This document shows positions 42,787 through 50,575 of a stretch of DNA of 64,000 nucleotides, piece by piece. This stretch comes from Pseudobdellovibrionaceae bacterium (lineage in GTDB: Bacteria; Bdellovibrionota; Bdellovibrionia; Bdellovibrionales; UBA1609), in contig JACKAM010000002.1 in the NCBI GenBank assembly GCA_020635075.1, positions 744,001-808,000 on the forward strand, in the 5' to 3' direction. Under the pieces are notes generated by a model. That model was not told the DNA's origin. It saw nothing but the letters and a program-made list of their open reading frames with translations, and made no database searches. Numbering within the stretch: the stretch's first letter is position 1; the number at the start of each line of letters is the position of its first letter. The translations under genes were made by a program, and so were the position numbers.

Positions 42787-44403
42787 CTAATACAAGGCCT
42801 TATGAGCGATGGGAAGCCGTCTTCCGCGACCAAAGGCGTGGTCTGACACCTTCAATATAGGTGGCGCCTGCCAGCGCTTGAACTCCGTGGACATAAGAGA
42901 TTTCAAAACTCTTTTTTCGACAGGTCCGTTTGGTGACTTCGCACCAACTACAAGTTTAGCCACGGCCGGATCGAGAAGATCATAGGGCGGCAAACTGTCC
43001 TCATCTTTCTGATTCGGTCGTAATTCCGCCGATGGCGGGCGCTCAATAATTTCCTTAGGAATCAACTCTCCCTGAGAGTTGTAGTGCCTGGCCAATGAGT
43101 ATACCTGGGATTTCAGCAAATCCCCTATGACACAAAGACCTCCGCACAGGTCTCCATACAAAGTGCTGTAGCCCATCGCCAACTCACTTTTGTTACTTGT
43201 ATTCAGGAGAAGGCTTCCTTCCCGATTCGCATAAGCCATTAGCAGCAGTCCGCGCAGGCGGGCTTGGATATTTTCGTGCATGACTCCGAATTCGGTTTTC
43301 CCAAAGCTTTCTTCCAAACTTGCGGCAAGGTGTTCATAGGCCCTATCAATGGGGATCTCAAACCACAACACCCCCAGATTGGTCGCCAGTTGGCGCGACC
43401 AATCAAGACTTTTTGGACTATTAAATGGTCCCGGCAGACCAATGCAAGTAACTTGATGAGGACCAAGCGCATCTGCTGCCAAACAGGCAACCACTGCTGA
43501 ATCGATTCCCCCACTAAGGCCGAGGTGGACTCTCTTTAAACCCGTTTTGTCCACAAAATCCCGAATACCCAGAGTCAATGCCTGACGGATCTGTTCCTCG
43601 GCGAGGGGCGAAGTGTCGCGAAAGCCACCCTCTCCCGTTTTCAAGTCGATGACATTAAGATCTTCATTAAAGTGAATCGACTGAGCAACAATCTTTCCCG
43701 TCTTATCTGTCGCAAAACTCCCACCATCAAAAATCAATTCATCCTGGGCACCCACCATGTTGACATAGACGACCGGACACCTAAAGTTCCTGGCGGTTTC
43801 TTTGACAACTCTTCGGCGATTCTTTGCCTTCGACTCCGTAAATGGTGAAGCACTAAGGTTGATCACCAAATCAAACTTACCTTTGAGCTTCCTCAGCGGA
43901 TTGTGGTCGTAATTGCTTTTTCCATTCGCGTCCGGCCAGGCCCAAATATCCTCGCAGATCGTGACCAATATTTTTTTACCTAGAATCGTAAAGTGGTTTT
44001 TTTCAATTTGCCCTGGCTCTATATGGCGGGCTTCGTCGAAAACATCATAGGTCGGCAGAAGTTGTTTGGGAAAAATCTTGAGTGGCTTCCCTTTTTGCAA
44101 CAGGACGGCAGAGTTATGATAGGGCTTGCCCTTTGCCTTCGGGTTTTTAGTGATTGCTCCAACCACCACAGCAATTCCCGCGGGAATCTTCTGAGCAAGT
44201 TTTTTGAGCTCCCTCTCCTGACTGGTAACAATTGCCGGCCGCTCAAGTAGGTCAAACGGATGATAACCAAATAAACTGGCCTCTGGAAAAACCACCAAAT
44301 CACAGCGACGATCCAAGGCCTTGCAACAATACTCGACAATCTTGTCCCTATTGCCGGCAAAGTCGCCTAGTATGGAATTGATCTGTGCAAGTGCGACGCG
44401 CAT
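42787..44403 (-). CDS. nadE: Glutamine-dependent NAD+ synthetase
   Basis: 538 residues, a fusion typical of this family. The N-terminal nitrilase/glutaminase half has the Glu in FPEASLFGYHP, the Lys in LPTYDVFDEARH, and the Cys in ILVTICEDIW. The C-terminal synthetase half has the ATP P-loop LGLSGGIDSAVVACLA and later LLNTSNKSELAMGYSTLYGD. It makes NAD from deamido-NAD with ammonia from glutamine. The full catalytic sets are present. It may be followed by the small coiled-coil gene. Confidence 0.95.
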   Translation of the reverse strand: MRVALAQINSILGDFAGNRDKIVEYCCKALDRRCDLVVFPEASLFGYHPFDLLERPAIVTSQERELKKLAQKIPAGIAVVVGAITKNPKAKGKPYHNSAVLLQKGKPLKIFPKQLLPTYDVFDEARHIEPGQIEKNHFTILGKKILVTICEDIWAWPDANGKSNYDHNPLRKLKGKFDLVINLSASPFTESKAKNRRRVVKETARNFRCPVVYVNMVGAQDELIFDGGSFATDKTGKIVAQSIHFNEDLNVIDLKTGEGGFRDTSPLAEEQIRQALTLGIRDFVDKTGLKRVHLGLSGGIDSAVVACLAADALGPHQVTCIGLPGPFNSPKSLDWSRQLATNLGVLWFEIPIDRAYEHLAASLEESFGKTEFGVMHENIQARLRGLLLMAYANREGSLLLNTSNKSELAMGYSTLYGDLCGGLCVIGDLLKSQVYSLARHYNSQGELIPKEIIERPPSAELRPNQKDEDSLPPYDLLDPAVAKLVVGAKSPNGPVEKRVLKSLMSTEFKRWQAPPILKVSDHAFGRGRRLPIAHKALY

Positions 44404-44476
44404 AAACTCAGTCCTACCCCACTGGGTATATTACACCCGCCTGGATAGAACAAGTTTTGGCTCGCACCTCAACCCA

Positions 44477-44905
44477 TTACAGCTGCGGCGACTTCTCCGA
44501 TTCCCTCTCCGGAAAGACAATCTTGGATTTATTGAGCCACTTTTCAATGGGCACTCTTCCGCTGAATCCATCATTATAGCTGTGCCAATAGTCGATTCCT
44601 CCTTCGGGATACTTCCAGCAGAAGTAACCGTCGCCACAATCGAAATCCACGAGCCATAGGCCCTTGGGTACCGCACCTAGCTTTTTGACTTTTTCATGCC
44701 AGCCTTGAATGAGTCCGTTGATCTCCTCTTCCATAGGAACAACCTGCTCGCTCTGTGGGTTCAAGGCCTCAAGCCTGCCCATCAAAGCCTCTACTCTTTG
44801 ACTGTAATCCTGTGTGATTCTCCGAATGACCGGCAGCAATCCCTCTGCCTGGGCCAACGAAAAAATGCCCTCGCGATTAATCGCGATTATCCCCGTATCG
44901 AGCAT
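44477..44905 (-). CDS. DUF2203-family protein
   Basis: 142 residues from the ATG at 44905, with a purine-rich GGGGGAAGGGG directly upstream; a start 48 bases earlier is less likely. The N-terminal FSLAQAEGLLPVIRRITQD, the middle LIQGWHEKVKKLGAVPKGLWLVDF and C-terminal CWKYPEGGIDYWHSYNDGFSGRVPI match DUF2203. The function of this family is unknown. It lies 73 bases upstream of nadE on the same strand. Confidence 0.8.
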   Translation of the reverse strand: MLDTGIIAINREGIFSLAQAEGLLPVIRRITQDYSQRVEALMGRLEALNPQSEQVVPMEEEINGLIQGWHEKVKKLGAVPKGLWLVDFDCGDGYFCWKYPEGGIDYWHSYNDGFSGRVPIEKWLNKSKIVFPERESEKSPQL

Positions 44906-45046
44906 CCCCTTCCCCCTCACGGCCTTTTTCAGCGGTTCCGTCTGAAGTTGCAATCCTCCCCTGGCCGTTGAAAATTTTCTCCCCCGATCCCCGAGGGGAG
45001 GCTCAATAAGTATATAATTCTGGCCGAATTTTGGCGTCTTTGTGCG

Positions 45047-45958
45047 TCATTCCCAGGATTTGCTGATTTGCAGCGCTTGGCCGCCGAGAAGGACAAAGAG
45101 GGCGATGAGGATACCTGCAATGATGAGCATGCGAAGGAAATTACCAATAGTCATTTCTTCCTCTTCCATCACCTGCTCACCGCTTGCTGGCTTACGGGTG
45201 ATCTTCATTCGATCTTTACGAGTTTCCCGAGCATTTTCCTTTCGCTTTACATTGATCGGGGTCTTTTCTTCCTTTTCCTTTTCCTTGTCCTCAGAAAAGT
45301 AGAATCCCCTTTCGAATTTACTCTGCTTTTTGGCTGCCCGTTGGTTTGCATTGTTAAGTGCCGATGCCGGAAGGGAGGATTCAGAACTTCCTGTATAGAT
45401 ACTATCATCTTTTCCCCGACTGCCCCGGCCCCTACCACTTTTGCTCGAATTACTGTCCCACTGCCCATCGCGACCCATACCACCTCGGCCTCTACTTCGA
45501 CCGCCAACACGGGTGTAAGCTCCTCGTCCCGAGTTTGCACCGCCGCTTAACCCCCCTTCACTCCCTTGAGTGGGCCCGGTCGGCCCGCCGCCGCCGCCAC
45601 CACCGCCGCCGCCACCACCACCTCCACTGCCGGGTGGCGCCTGATAAGGCACACCGGCTGTGAACGTGAAGCTCGCGTAGAGCTGGCTGCAAGTACCACT
45701 ATCCCCCTCGGAACCACCAACTCCGGGTAGCTCACCCGTTTCCATTAGGCATGAGAGGTAGCTTCCAAAATAGGAAGTGGCCCACGTGGCAAAGGCGCCG
45801 TGAAACTGGTAAAGCAAACCAAGAGCCACGGATACGACGACAACTAAGATCAAAATGTACTCGACCAAACCCTGCCCAGCCTGAGAACGCAAAAGTCCAT
45901 CCGCCATCCCTTGGGATAGCCTTTTTCGTGAACAAGATTTTTCAGCCCAAACATCCAT
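45047..45958 (-). CDS. Unusual Flp-type prepilin with poly-glycine region and second membrane helix
   Basis: 303 residues; an ATG at 45907 is an alternative start. The class III prepilin signal is AG|QGLVEY, with Glu at +5 after the cleavage Gly, followed by the helix ILILVVVVSVALGLLY, very like the flp gene product nearby. Then come 14 consecutive Gly (45584-45625), a Gly/Ser/Arg-rich region and a highly charged Lys/Glu stretch. A C-terminal helix ends the protein (about 276-296). It is far longer than normal Flp (about 60). It is divergent from the TPR gene, with 10 bases between. Confidence 0.75.
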   Translation of the reverse strand: MDVWAEKSCSRKRLSQGMADGLLRSQAGQGLVEYILILVVVVSVALGLLYQFHGAFATWATSYFGSYLSCLMETGELPGVGGSEGDSGTCSQLYASFTFTAGVPYQAPPGSGGGGGGGGGGGGGGPTGPTQGSEGGLSGGANSGRGAYTRVGGRSRGRGGMGRDGQWDSNSSKSGRGRGSRGKDDSIYTGSSESSLPASALNNANQRAAKKQSKFERGFYFSEDKEKEKEEKTPINVKRKENARETRKDRMKITRKPASGEQVMEEEEMTIGNFLRMLIIAGILIALFVLLGGQALQISKSWE

Positions 45959-45968
45959 AAGTTTTGCT

Positions 45969-47012
45969 ATGCTATTTGTTATGACTCATCGGCTTATTTT
46001 GAGATTCTCGTTAGCCCTGTGTTTGATAGGCCCCGCTGCTTATGGTGCTGGATCTCCAAAATCTGGTGAAAAACCAAGTCCTTCGGTGAGCCCGACCTCA
46101 AAACGGGAAGAGGCGGCCCGTCGGGCCTTTAGGGCTAAAAAATTCGACAAGGTGGCAAATTTACTGCTGAGCTACTCAAATGATATTAGTAAGCCCGCCC
46201 GGCTGATGCTTGCGGAGTCCCTGCACAATTTGAAAAAGTATGATGATGAAATTCGCGTCCTTGAGCTCAATCTTAAAGATGATTCTGATGACTACCTCAC
46301 CTATGCGCGCATGGCAAAGGCGTACATTGAACTCAAAAAAAACGACGATGCCATCAATAGCTTTCGTCAGGCAATTCGCAAAAATCGCAAGTACCTTCCG
46401 GCCTATGAGGACTTGCTTTATTTGTTCGAAACTACAAACAACTACTACGAGGCTCGCCTGATCTTAAAAGATATGGTCAAAGTTTTTGGCGCCCGCAAGG
46501 AGTATCTGCATAAAATGTGTCGCATTGACTCTCTGGATGGTTACATCGACAGCGCCATAAAAGTTTGTCTAGAAGCGATTTTTACAGACACGGCCTACCC
46601 TGACTCCTATGTCTATTTGGCGAACAACTACCGAGACTCGGGAAAGCAAACAAAGGCCCAAAAAGCCTACTCCGATGCTGCCAAGAAGTTTCCGGACTCT
46701 GAGTTTGTGCAGAGTGCTGCGGGAAGATTTTTTTCTGAAAAAGAAAATCACCATGCGGCATTTCGATACTTTCGAAAGGCATCGAAGGCTGACCCAAAAT
46801 CTGTGCGCGCCCTTCTTGGACTGGCCCAAAGTGCCCTGGAGATCGGTGAATACAAGGTCTCTCTCGACACTTTTATTTCAGCCTGCAATCTGGACAAGTC
46901 CATCGCTCCCGAATTCCGCCAGGCGGCAACCCAACTGAGGGTTAAACAGATCTATAAGTGGAGCGGCGACTTTGAGGCCAAATCGAATTTATGCCGCCTT
47001 AACAACCCTTAG
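45969..47012 (+). CDS. Secreted TPR protein of the Tad region (TadD-like?)
   Basis: 347 residues, or 343 from the ATG at 45981. A signal peptide ends near AAYGA. The mature part has a short Pro/Ser/Lys linker and then about six TPR-type repeats, for example TYARMAKAYIELKKNDDAINSFRQ, YVYLANNYRDSGKQTKAQKAY and ALLGLAQSALEIGEYKV. It resembles TadD-type TPR proteins that help Tad pilus assembly, but the match is by position and repeat only. It is directly divergent from the poly-Gly prepilin. Confidence 0.7.
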   Translation: MLFVMTHRLILRFSLALCLIGPAAYGAGSPKSGEKPSPSVSPTSKREEAARRAFRAKKFDKVANLLLSYSNDISKPARLMLAESLHNLKKYDDEIRVLELNLKDDSDDYLTYARMAKAYIELKKNDDAINSFRQAIRKNRKYLPAYEDLLYLFETTNNYYEARLILKDMVKVFGARKEYLHKMCRIDSLDGYIDSAIKVCLEAIFTDTAYPDSYVYLANNYRDSGKQTKAQKAYSDAAKKFPDSEFVQSAAGRFFSEKENHHAAFRYFRKASKADPKSVRALLGLAQSALEIGEYKVSLDTFISACNLDKSIAPEFRQAATQLRVKQIYKWSGDFEAKSNLCRLNNP

Positions 47013-47071
47013 TGTCTAGTTGTTTGACAGCGTTTCACGATGAAACGTCAAATGTTCTAAATTTTAGACAC
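47012..47071. repeat. Nested inverted repeat upstream of flp
   Basis: Outer arms are GTGTCTA (47012-47018) and TAGACAC (47065-47071). Inner arms are TTTGAC-AGC-GTTTCA (47023-47037) and TGAAAC-GTCAAA (47041-47052). This can be a hairpin or a regulator site. It lies 15 bases before the flp -35 box. Confidence 0.55.
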
Positions 47072-47085
47072 CCGAAAGAGATTTC

Positions 47086-47113
47086 TTGAGCGTTTTCCAA
47101 CCTATGCTAGAAT
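47086..47113 (+). promoter_or_regulatory. Candidate promoter of flp
   Basis: TTGAGC (47086-47091), 16 bases, TAGAAT (47108-47113), with a TGC in front giving an extended -10. A leader of about 160 bases follows before the flp ATG. Confidence 0.5.
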
Positions 47114-47277
47114 TAGATATAGCGTTTCTCACGTCATCTTACCGCTAACCTGCGGGCCGTATTTTCGCATATCGACTTTCATATTCAAAATCAACGCTTA
47201 GACCTTTGGGAAGGTGTTATCCAAGGGCTTATGTAGCGGACGTCTTGGTCCGATACATTTATCAGAAGGGGAGTGCT

Positions 47278-47466
47278 ATGAAAAAAGTGAAGCACATCGC
47301 AAAAAAGTTGTGGAACGACGAATCCGGCCAGGGAGCTACTGAGTATATCCTTTTGCTCGTGGTTGTTGTGGCATTGGTGATGATTTTCCGTCCGCAGATC
47401 GAGCAGATTGTAAACGACAAGCTCGGACAACTGTCATCTGCAATCGGCGGTTTCAACCCCAACTGA
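47278..47466 (+). CDS. flp: Flp major pilin
   Basis: 62 residues from the ATG at 47278 (GGGGAG 5 bases upstream). The leader ends at DESG, then QGATEY with Glu at +5 and the helix ILLLVVVVALVMIF. Short length and the Tyr after the Glu fit Flp/type IVb pilins, cut by the CpaA peptidase before export. The tail ends with AIGGFNPN. It is the most likely main fibre subunit. A strong hairpin follows it. Confidence 0.95.
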   Translation: MKKVKHIAKKLWNDESGQGATEYILLLVVVVALVMIFRPQIEQIVNDKLGQLSSAIGGFNPN

Positions 47467-47502
47467 TTTGACCCATGGGTCTGATCGGAAAGTGGATTCT
47501 CG

Positions 47503-47526
47503 GAGGCTTCACGGAAGGGAAGCCTC
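47503..47526 (+). terminator. Hairpin after flp (attenuation or RNA processing)
   Basis: GAGGCTTC (47503-47510) and GAAGCCTC (47519-47526) have an 8-base loop. It has only a weak T-rich follow-up. A partial stop here would allow more flp transcript than assembly genes. Confidence 0.5.
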
Positions 47527-47569
47527 GTCTGCGTTTAAGGGGTTAGCTCCAAGAGAGGGGGTTTAATCA

Positions 47570-47782
47570 ATGACGGTTGAGTTGGTTCTCCTAATGAGCC
47601 TTTATGCCTTTATTGTCATGGGCGTCTTCCTTGGCGATGTCGGACCTATTGAAACTTTCAAACGCTCCGCGCCCCGGTTGGGTGCGAGAGTGGAGCGAAA
47701 CGTCTCCACTGGATGGGGGTTTCGTAAGGCCACCGACGGCGACAAAGTCAACTGGGTAAAACCCGGAGGAGGGGGTCCTTAA
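47570..47782 (+). CDS. Small membrane protein between flp and cpaA
   Basis: 70 residues. One N-terminal membrane helix (about 3-22), then a charged tail ending with a Gly-rich stretch. GAGAGGGGG stands upstream of the ATG. Its stop is directly followed by the cpaA GTG. It has no Glu-5 prepilin motif, so it is not a pilin by this rule. Not recognised; position suggests a Tad accessory part. Confidence 0.6.
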   Translation: MTVELVLLMSLYAFIVMGVFLGDVGPIETFKRSAPRLGARVERNVSTGWGFRKATDGDKVNWVKPGGGGP

Positions 47783-48295
47783 GTGGTTCAGACGATGGTA
47801 TCACTGGGTCTTCCCACTTTTATCCTCCTCGCCGGCATGGTTGATGATCTGCGTTCGCGCAAGGTTCACAACTGGCTCACTGTCGGGTTGGCGGTTCTTG
47901 CCCTTTTGGTGGTTGGAATTGTGTTCAAGCTTCCTGGGATTCAACAAGGAGCGCTCGGCGCAAGCTTGGCATTGGCTCTTTGTTTACCCTTGTTTTTGGC
48001 CGGAATCATGGGAGGCGGAGACCTAAAGCTCTTTACCGCCTTTGGCTTGGCTACCGATTGGAACACCGTATTTTGGGTCCTTATTTTCTCTTTTATTTGG
48101 GGAGCCCTACTCGGAATCTTTCGCGCTGTACTTTCCGGGAAAGGACGCGTGCTAGTTAAAAATACCCTAGCACTCCTTTCCCGGAACGTAGATCGCTCAA
48201 CCTTGGAGCTACAGAAAGTTCCTTATACGGTCGCGCTCTTTTTTGGGTGGCTGACTCAGATGTCCCTGGTCCACGGCGGGGGCCTGCCATGGTGA
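47783..48295 (+). CDS. cpaA: Prepilin peptidase CpaA/TadV (A24 family)
   Basis: 170 residues from a GTG. About five membrane helices. The two catalytic Asp are in MVDDLRSRKVHNW and GGGDLKLFTAFGL, the A24 peptidase motif (GxGDxKL-like). It cuts the leaders of Flp and the pseudopilins. It overlaps the next gene by 7 bases. Confidence 0.9.
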   Translation: MVQTMVSLGLPTFILLAGMVDDLRSRKVHNWLTVGLAVLALLVVGIVFKLPGIQQGALGASLALALCLPLFLAGIMGGGDLKLFTAFGLATDWNTVFWVLIFSFIWGALLGIFRAVLSGKGRVLVKNTLALLSRNVDRSTLELQKVPYTVALFFGWLTQMSLVHGGGLPW

Positions 48296-48549
48296 GAAAG
48301 ACGCTGAACCAGTCGGGACAGATGGTGGTCGAGATGCTCCTGCTCATGACTGTGCTCTTTGGAGTTACGTTTGCAATTTCGGCCTATTTTAAAAATGACG
48401 AGGTTTTTTCCAAGCTCATTTCGGGCCCATGGCAAAACCTCTCTGGCATGATTCAAAACGGTGTTTGGGCACCTCCGGCAACAGCGATGAAAAACCATCC
48501 CAATCACCACAGTCGACATGTTTCGATAAAAGGAGCAAGTGCTCAATGA
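48289..48549 (+). CDS. Minor prepilin 1 (class III signal)
   Basis: 86 residues from the ATG at 48289, inside the end of cpaA. The signal reads QSG|QMVVEM with Glu at +5, then a helix LLLMTVLFGVTFAISAYF. The tail is basic with several His. Its length is above Flp, so it is probably a pseudopilin rather than the fibre subunit. The next gene starts in an ATGA overlap. Confidence 0.8.
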   Translation: MVRKTLNQSGQMVVEMLLLMTVLFGVTFAISAYFKNDEVFSKLISGPWQNLSGMIQNGVWAPPATAMKNHPNHHSRHVSIKGASAQ

Positions 48550-49181
48550 ACCAGTTAAGGCGCAAGATTCAAAAGTCTGAAAAAGGAATCATTACCGTTG
48601 ATTTCCTATTCGCCTTTACTTTGGTCATGGGTTTTGGTGCCCTTATGTTTTCTCTGGCACTAACCTTAACCGTGGTTGAAGTCACCCAGTACATTACATT
48701 TGCATCTGCACGGACTTATTATGCTTCTCATATTGCGCCCCCGGCCCAGGAAGCTTTGGCTGCACAGAAGTATGCGGAGCTAACCACCAACAATACATTT
48801 GGCCCACTCTTTACTAATGGCTGGTTCTCCATCGAAAACCCGCCAAATATCGGCGATCTGTCTCAACTGTTTCCCGACTACCAGCCTACAAATGCTGGGG
48901 ATCCAAATTTGTTTTGGGGCGTTGGTACGACATTCGTGGCGCGAATGCTGGACTTCCGCATCCCCTTCTATGGCTCAACGACATCTGAAGGGGACGGCTC
49001 GGGCGACGGCTTCACAACATTTGTCGGCTCTTACCTCGGGCGCGAAGTCACCACCAATGAGTGCATTAACTTTTCACGTGATCGCTGGAAGGCCGTACGA
49101 ACACTTCCTGGCGGCGGCGTCGGCTACGGTACAAATACCTCTGACGCTGGCTATGTCACCTTTACGGATAATGGGTGTTGA
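48546..49181 (+). CDS. Minor prepilin 2 (TadE/TadG-like)
   Basis: 211 residues from the ATG at 48546 (AAAGGAG upstream). The signal is EKG|IITVDF, with Asp in place of the +5 Glu. The helix is LFAFTLVMGFGALMFSLALTL, then a large periplasmic domain with a Gly-rich C-terminal part and two Cys. TadE/TadG-type pseudopilins have this shape. It overlaps minor prepilin 1 by 4 bases. Confidence 0.8.
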   Translation: MNQLRRKIQKSEKGIITVDFLFAFTLVMGFGALMFSLALTLTVVEVTQYITFASARTYYASHIAPPAQEALAAQKYAELTTNNTFGPLFTNGWFSIENPPNIGDLSQLFPDYQPTNAGDPNLFWGVGTTFVARMLDFRIPFYGSTTSEGDGSGDGFTTFVGSYLGREVTTNECINFSRDRWKAVRTLPGGGVGYGTNTSDAGYVTFTDNGC

Positions 49182-49182
49182 G

Positions 49183-49671
49183 ATGACAAAACAAACCCGT
49201 AAATCCAAAGCACTCAGGAACCAAAGAGGAATGGCAACAATAGAAGCCCTTCCCCTGATAGTAATTTTTGTTGTTTTGATGAGCTATGGCCTGGGGATGT
49301 ATGGTGTGATTCACACCGCCGTCCTTCAATCCATTGCCGCCCGGACCTATGCCTTTGAAACCTTTCGCAATCGCACGGACTTAAGTATGTTCCGGGAAAA
49401 CTTGAGTGGACTCTCCGACCCCCAACACACCAGACACTTTAAGATTCGCTTTCACGCTGTGTTGTCGGATGATCCACAAAGTTCTGCAGAGTTCTATGCA
49501 ACCGAGCGCCCCCTGGCCGTAGGTCGGCAGGTGGCGGGAGCTGGGCGAACTTTCCAGAACCATAATTTAAATATTTTTAATCTCGCTCCGAGAAATGAAG
49601 TGGTGGAGGTTAGTCCCGTCTGGATCATGGTCGGGTACGGCATCTGCCTGGACATGAACTGTGGAGATTAG
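49183..49671 (+). CDS. Minor prepilin 3 (TadE-like)
   Basis: 162 residues from the ATG at 49183. The signal is QRG|MATIEA with Glu at +5, and the helix LPLIVIFVVLMSYGLGMYGV follows. The C-terminal domain has HFKIRFHAVL and ends with two Cys (CLDMNCGD). TadE-like by position and topology. It is placed one base after minor prepilin 2. Confidence 0.8.
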   Translation: MTKQTRKSKALRNQRGMATIEALPLIVIFVVLMSYGLGMYGVIHTAVLQSIAARTYAFETFRNRTDLSMFRENLSGLSDPQHTRHFKIRFHAVLSDDPQSSAEFYATERPLAVGRQVAGAGRTFQNHNLNIFNLAPRNEVVEVSPVWIMVGYGICLDMNCGD

Positions 49672-49693
49672 AAATTAAAAGGAGCTTAGTGTA

Positions 49694-50563
49694 ATGAATC
49701 AGAACGAAACCAGAACACTATGGATCAGCGTGGCCGCGGCCCTTTTCGCTGTCTTTCTCCTTTATAGTTACACTCAGGAAAAGAGTGCGGAGCTTACTAA
49801 GAAGTTTGGAACCAAAAAGCGGGTTGTGGTCGCCAACCAGGACATCAATGAAATGGCGACTATCGATGATACCATGCTTCAGGTGGTGGAGCGTCCTGTA
49901 GACTTTATTGAACCTACCGCCATTGATAAGCCGGAGTATGCCGTCGGAAAAGTGGCACTGGCGCCGATCAAAAAGGACGAACAGCTGCTCGAAAGTAAAA
50001 TTATGGAGCCCGGTCCGGTGACCGGCCTTTCCTTGCAAGTGGCCCCCAGCAAGCGCGCAGTCACAATTCCCGTGGACGAGATGCGTGGAGTTGGTAAGCT
50101 ACTAAAGCCCGGCGACCGCATTGATGTCGTCGCCGCACTCGACGTAGGAAAGGGACCCGCTCAGAAGCGCGAAGTAAAGACCATCATGCAAGATGTGGTC
50201 ATCCTCGCCACCGGCCTCAAGATTGTTAATGAGCTCCCGCGGCTTTATGAAAAACTTGGTCGGGACGAATACATCAAGAACATTCGCGGCGATACGACCT
50301 TTACCAATATTACCGTTGAAGCATCTCCCGGTGAAGCACAGGACCTCATTTATATTCTGTCTACGTCTCCCGGGTCTTTGTTCTTAACGCTAAGGCATCC
50401 CAGTGACCACACTAAGAAGCGTATTGCCTCTTCGACAATTGAATCTGTTCTTGGGAAGGTAACATCTCCCCTTCTAACCCAACAAGTTCGTGAACCTGCT
50501 GCTGCACCACCGCCTGCTCCGCCTAAGCAGAAGAAAAGCAAGGGTCCGTGGAAGGACCTGTAA
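49694..50563 (+). CDS. cpaB: CpaB/RcpC pilus assembly protein
   Basis: 289 residues. An N-terminal helix (about 9-26) precedes a SAF domain (KKRVVVANQDINEMATIDDTML). The CpaB core follows with SKRAVTIPVDEMRGVGKLLKPGDRIDVVA. It sits in the periplasm and works with the CpaC secretin. AAAGGAG precedes the ATG. The C-terminus has a Pro/Ala/Lys tail. Confidence 0.92.
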   Translation: MNQNETRTLWISVAAALFAVFLLYSYTQEKSAELTKKFGTKKRVVVANQDINEMATIDDTMLQVVERPVDFIEPTAIDKPEYAVGKVALAPIKKDEQLLESKIMEPGPVTGLSLQVAPSKRAVTIPVDEMRGVGKLLKPGDRIDVVAALDVGKGPAQKREVKTIMQDVVILATGLKIVNELPRLYEKLGRDEYIKNIRGDTTFTNITVEASPGEAQDLIYILSTSPGSLFLTLRHPSDHTKKRIASSTIESVLGKVTSPLLTQQVREPAAAPPPAPPKQKKSKGPWKDL

Positions 50564-50575
50564 GGAAAGTCGTGT

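Noticed and set aside
45584..45625. GC-rich GGN run as a sequencing or slippage error
   Set aside because: The Gly codons are mixed and the frame stays open into a charged region and a good membrane helix, so a real coding run is more likely.
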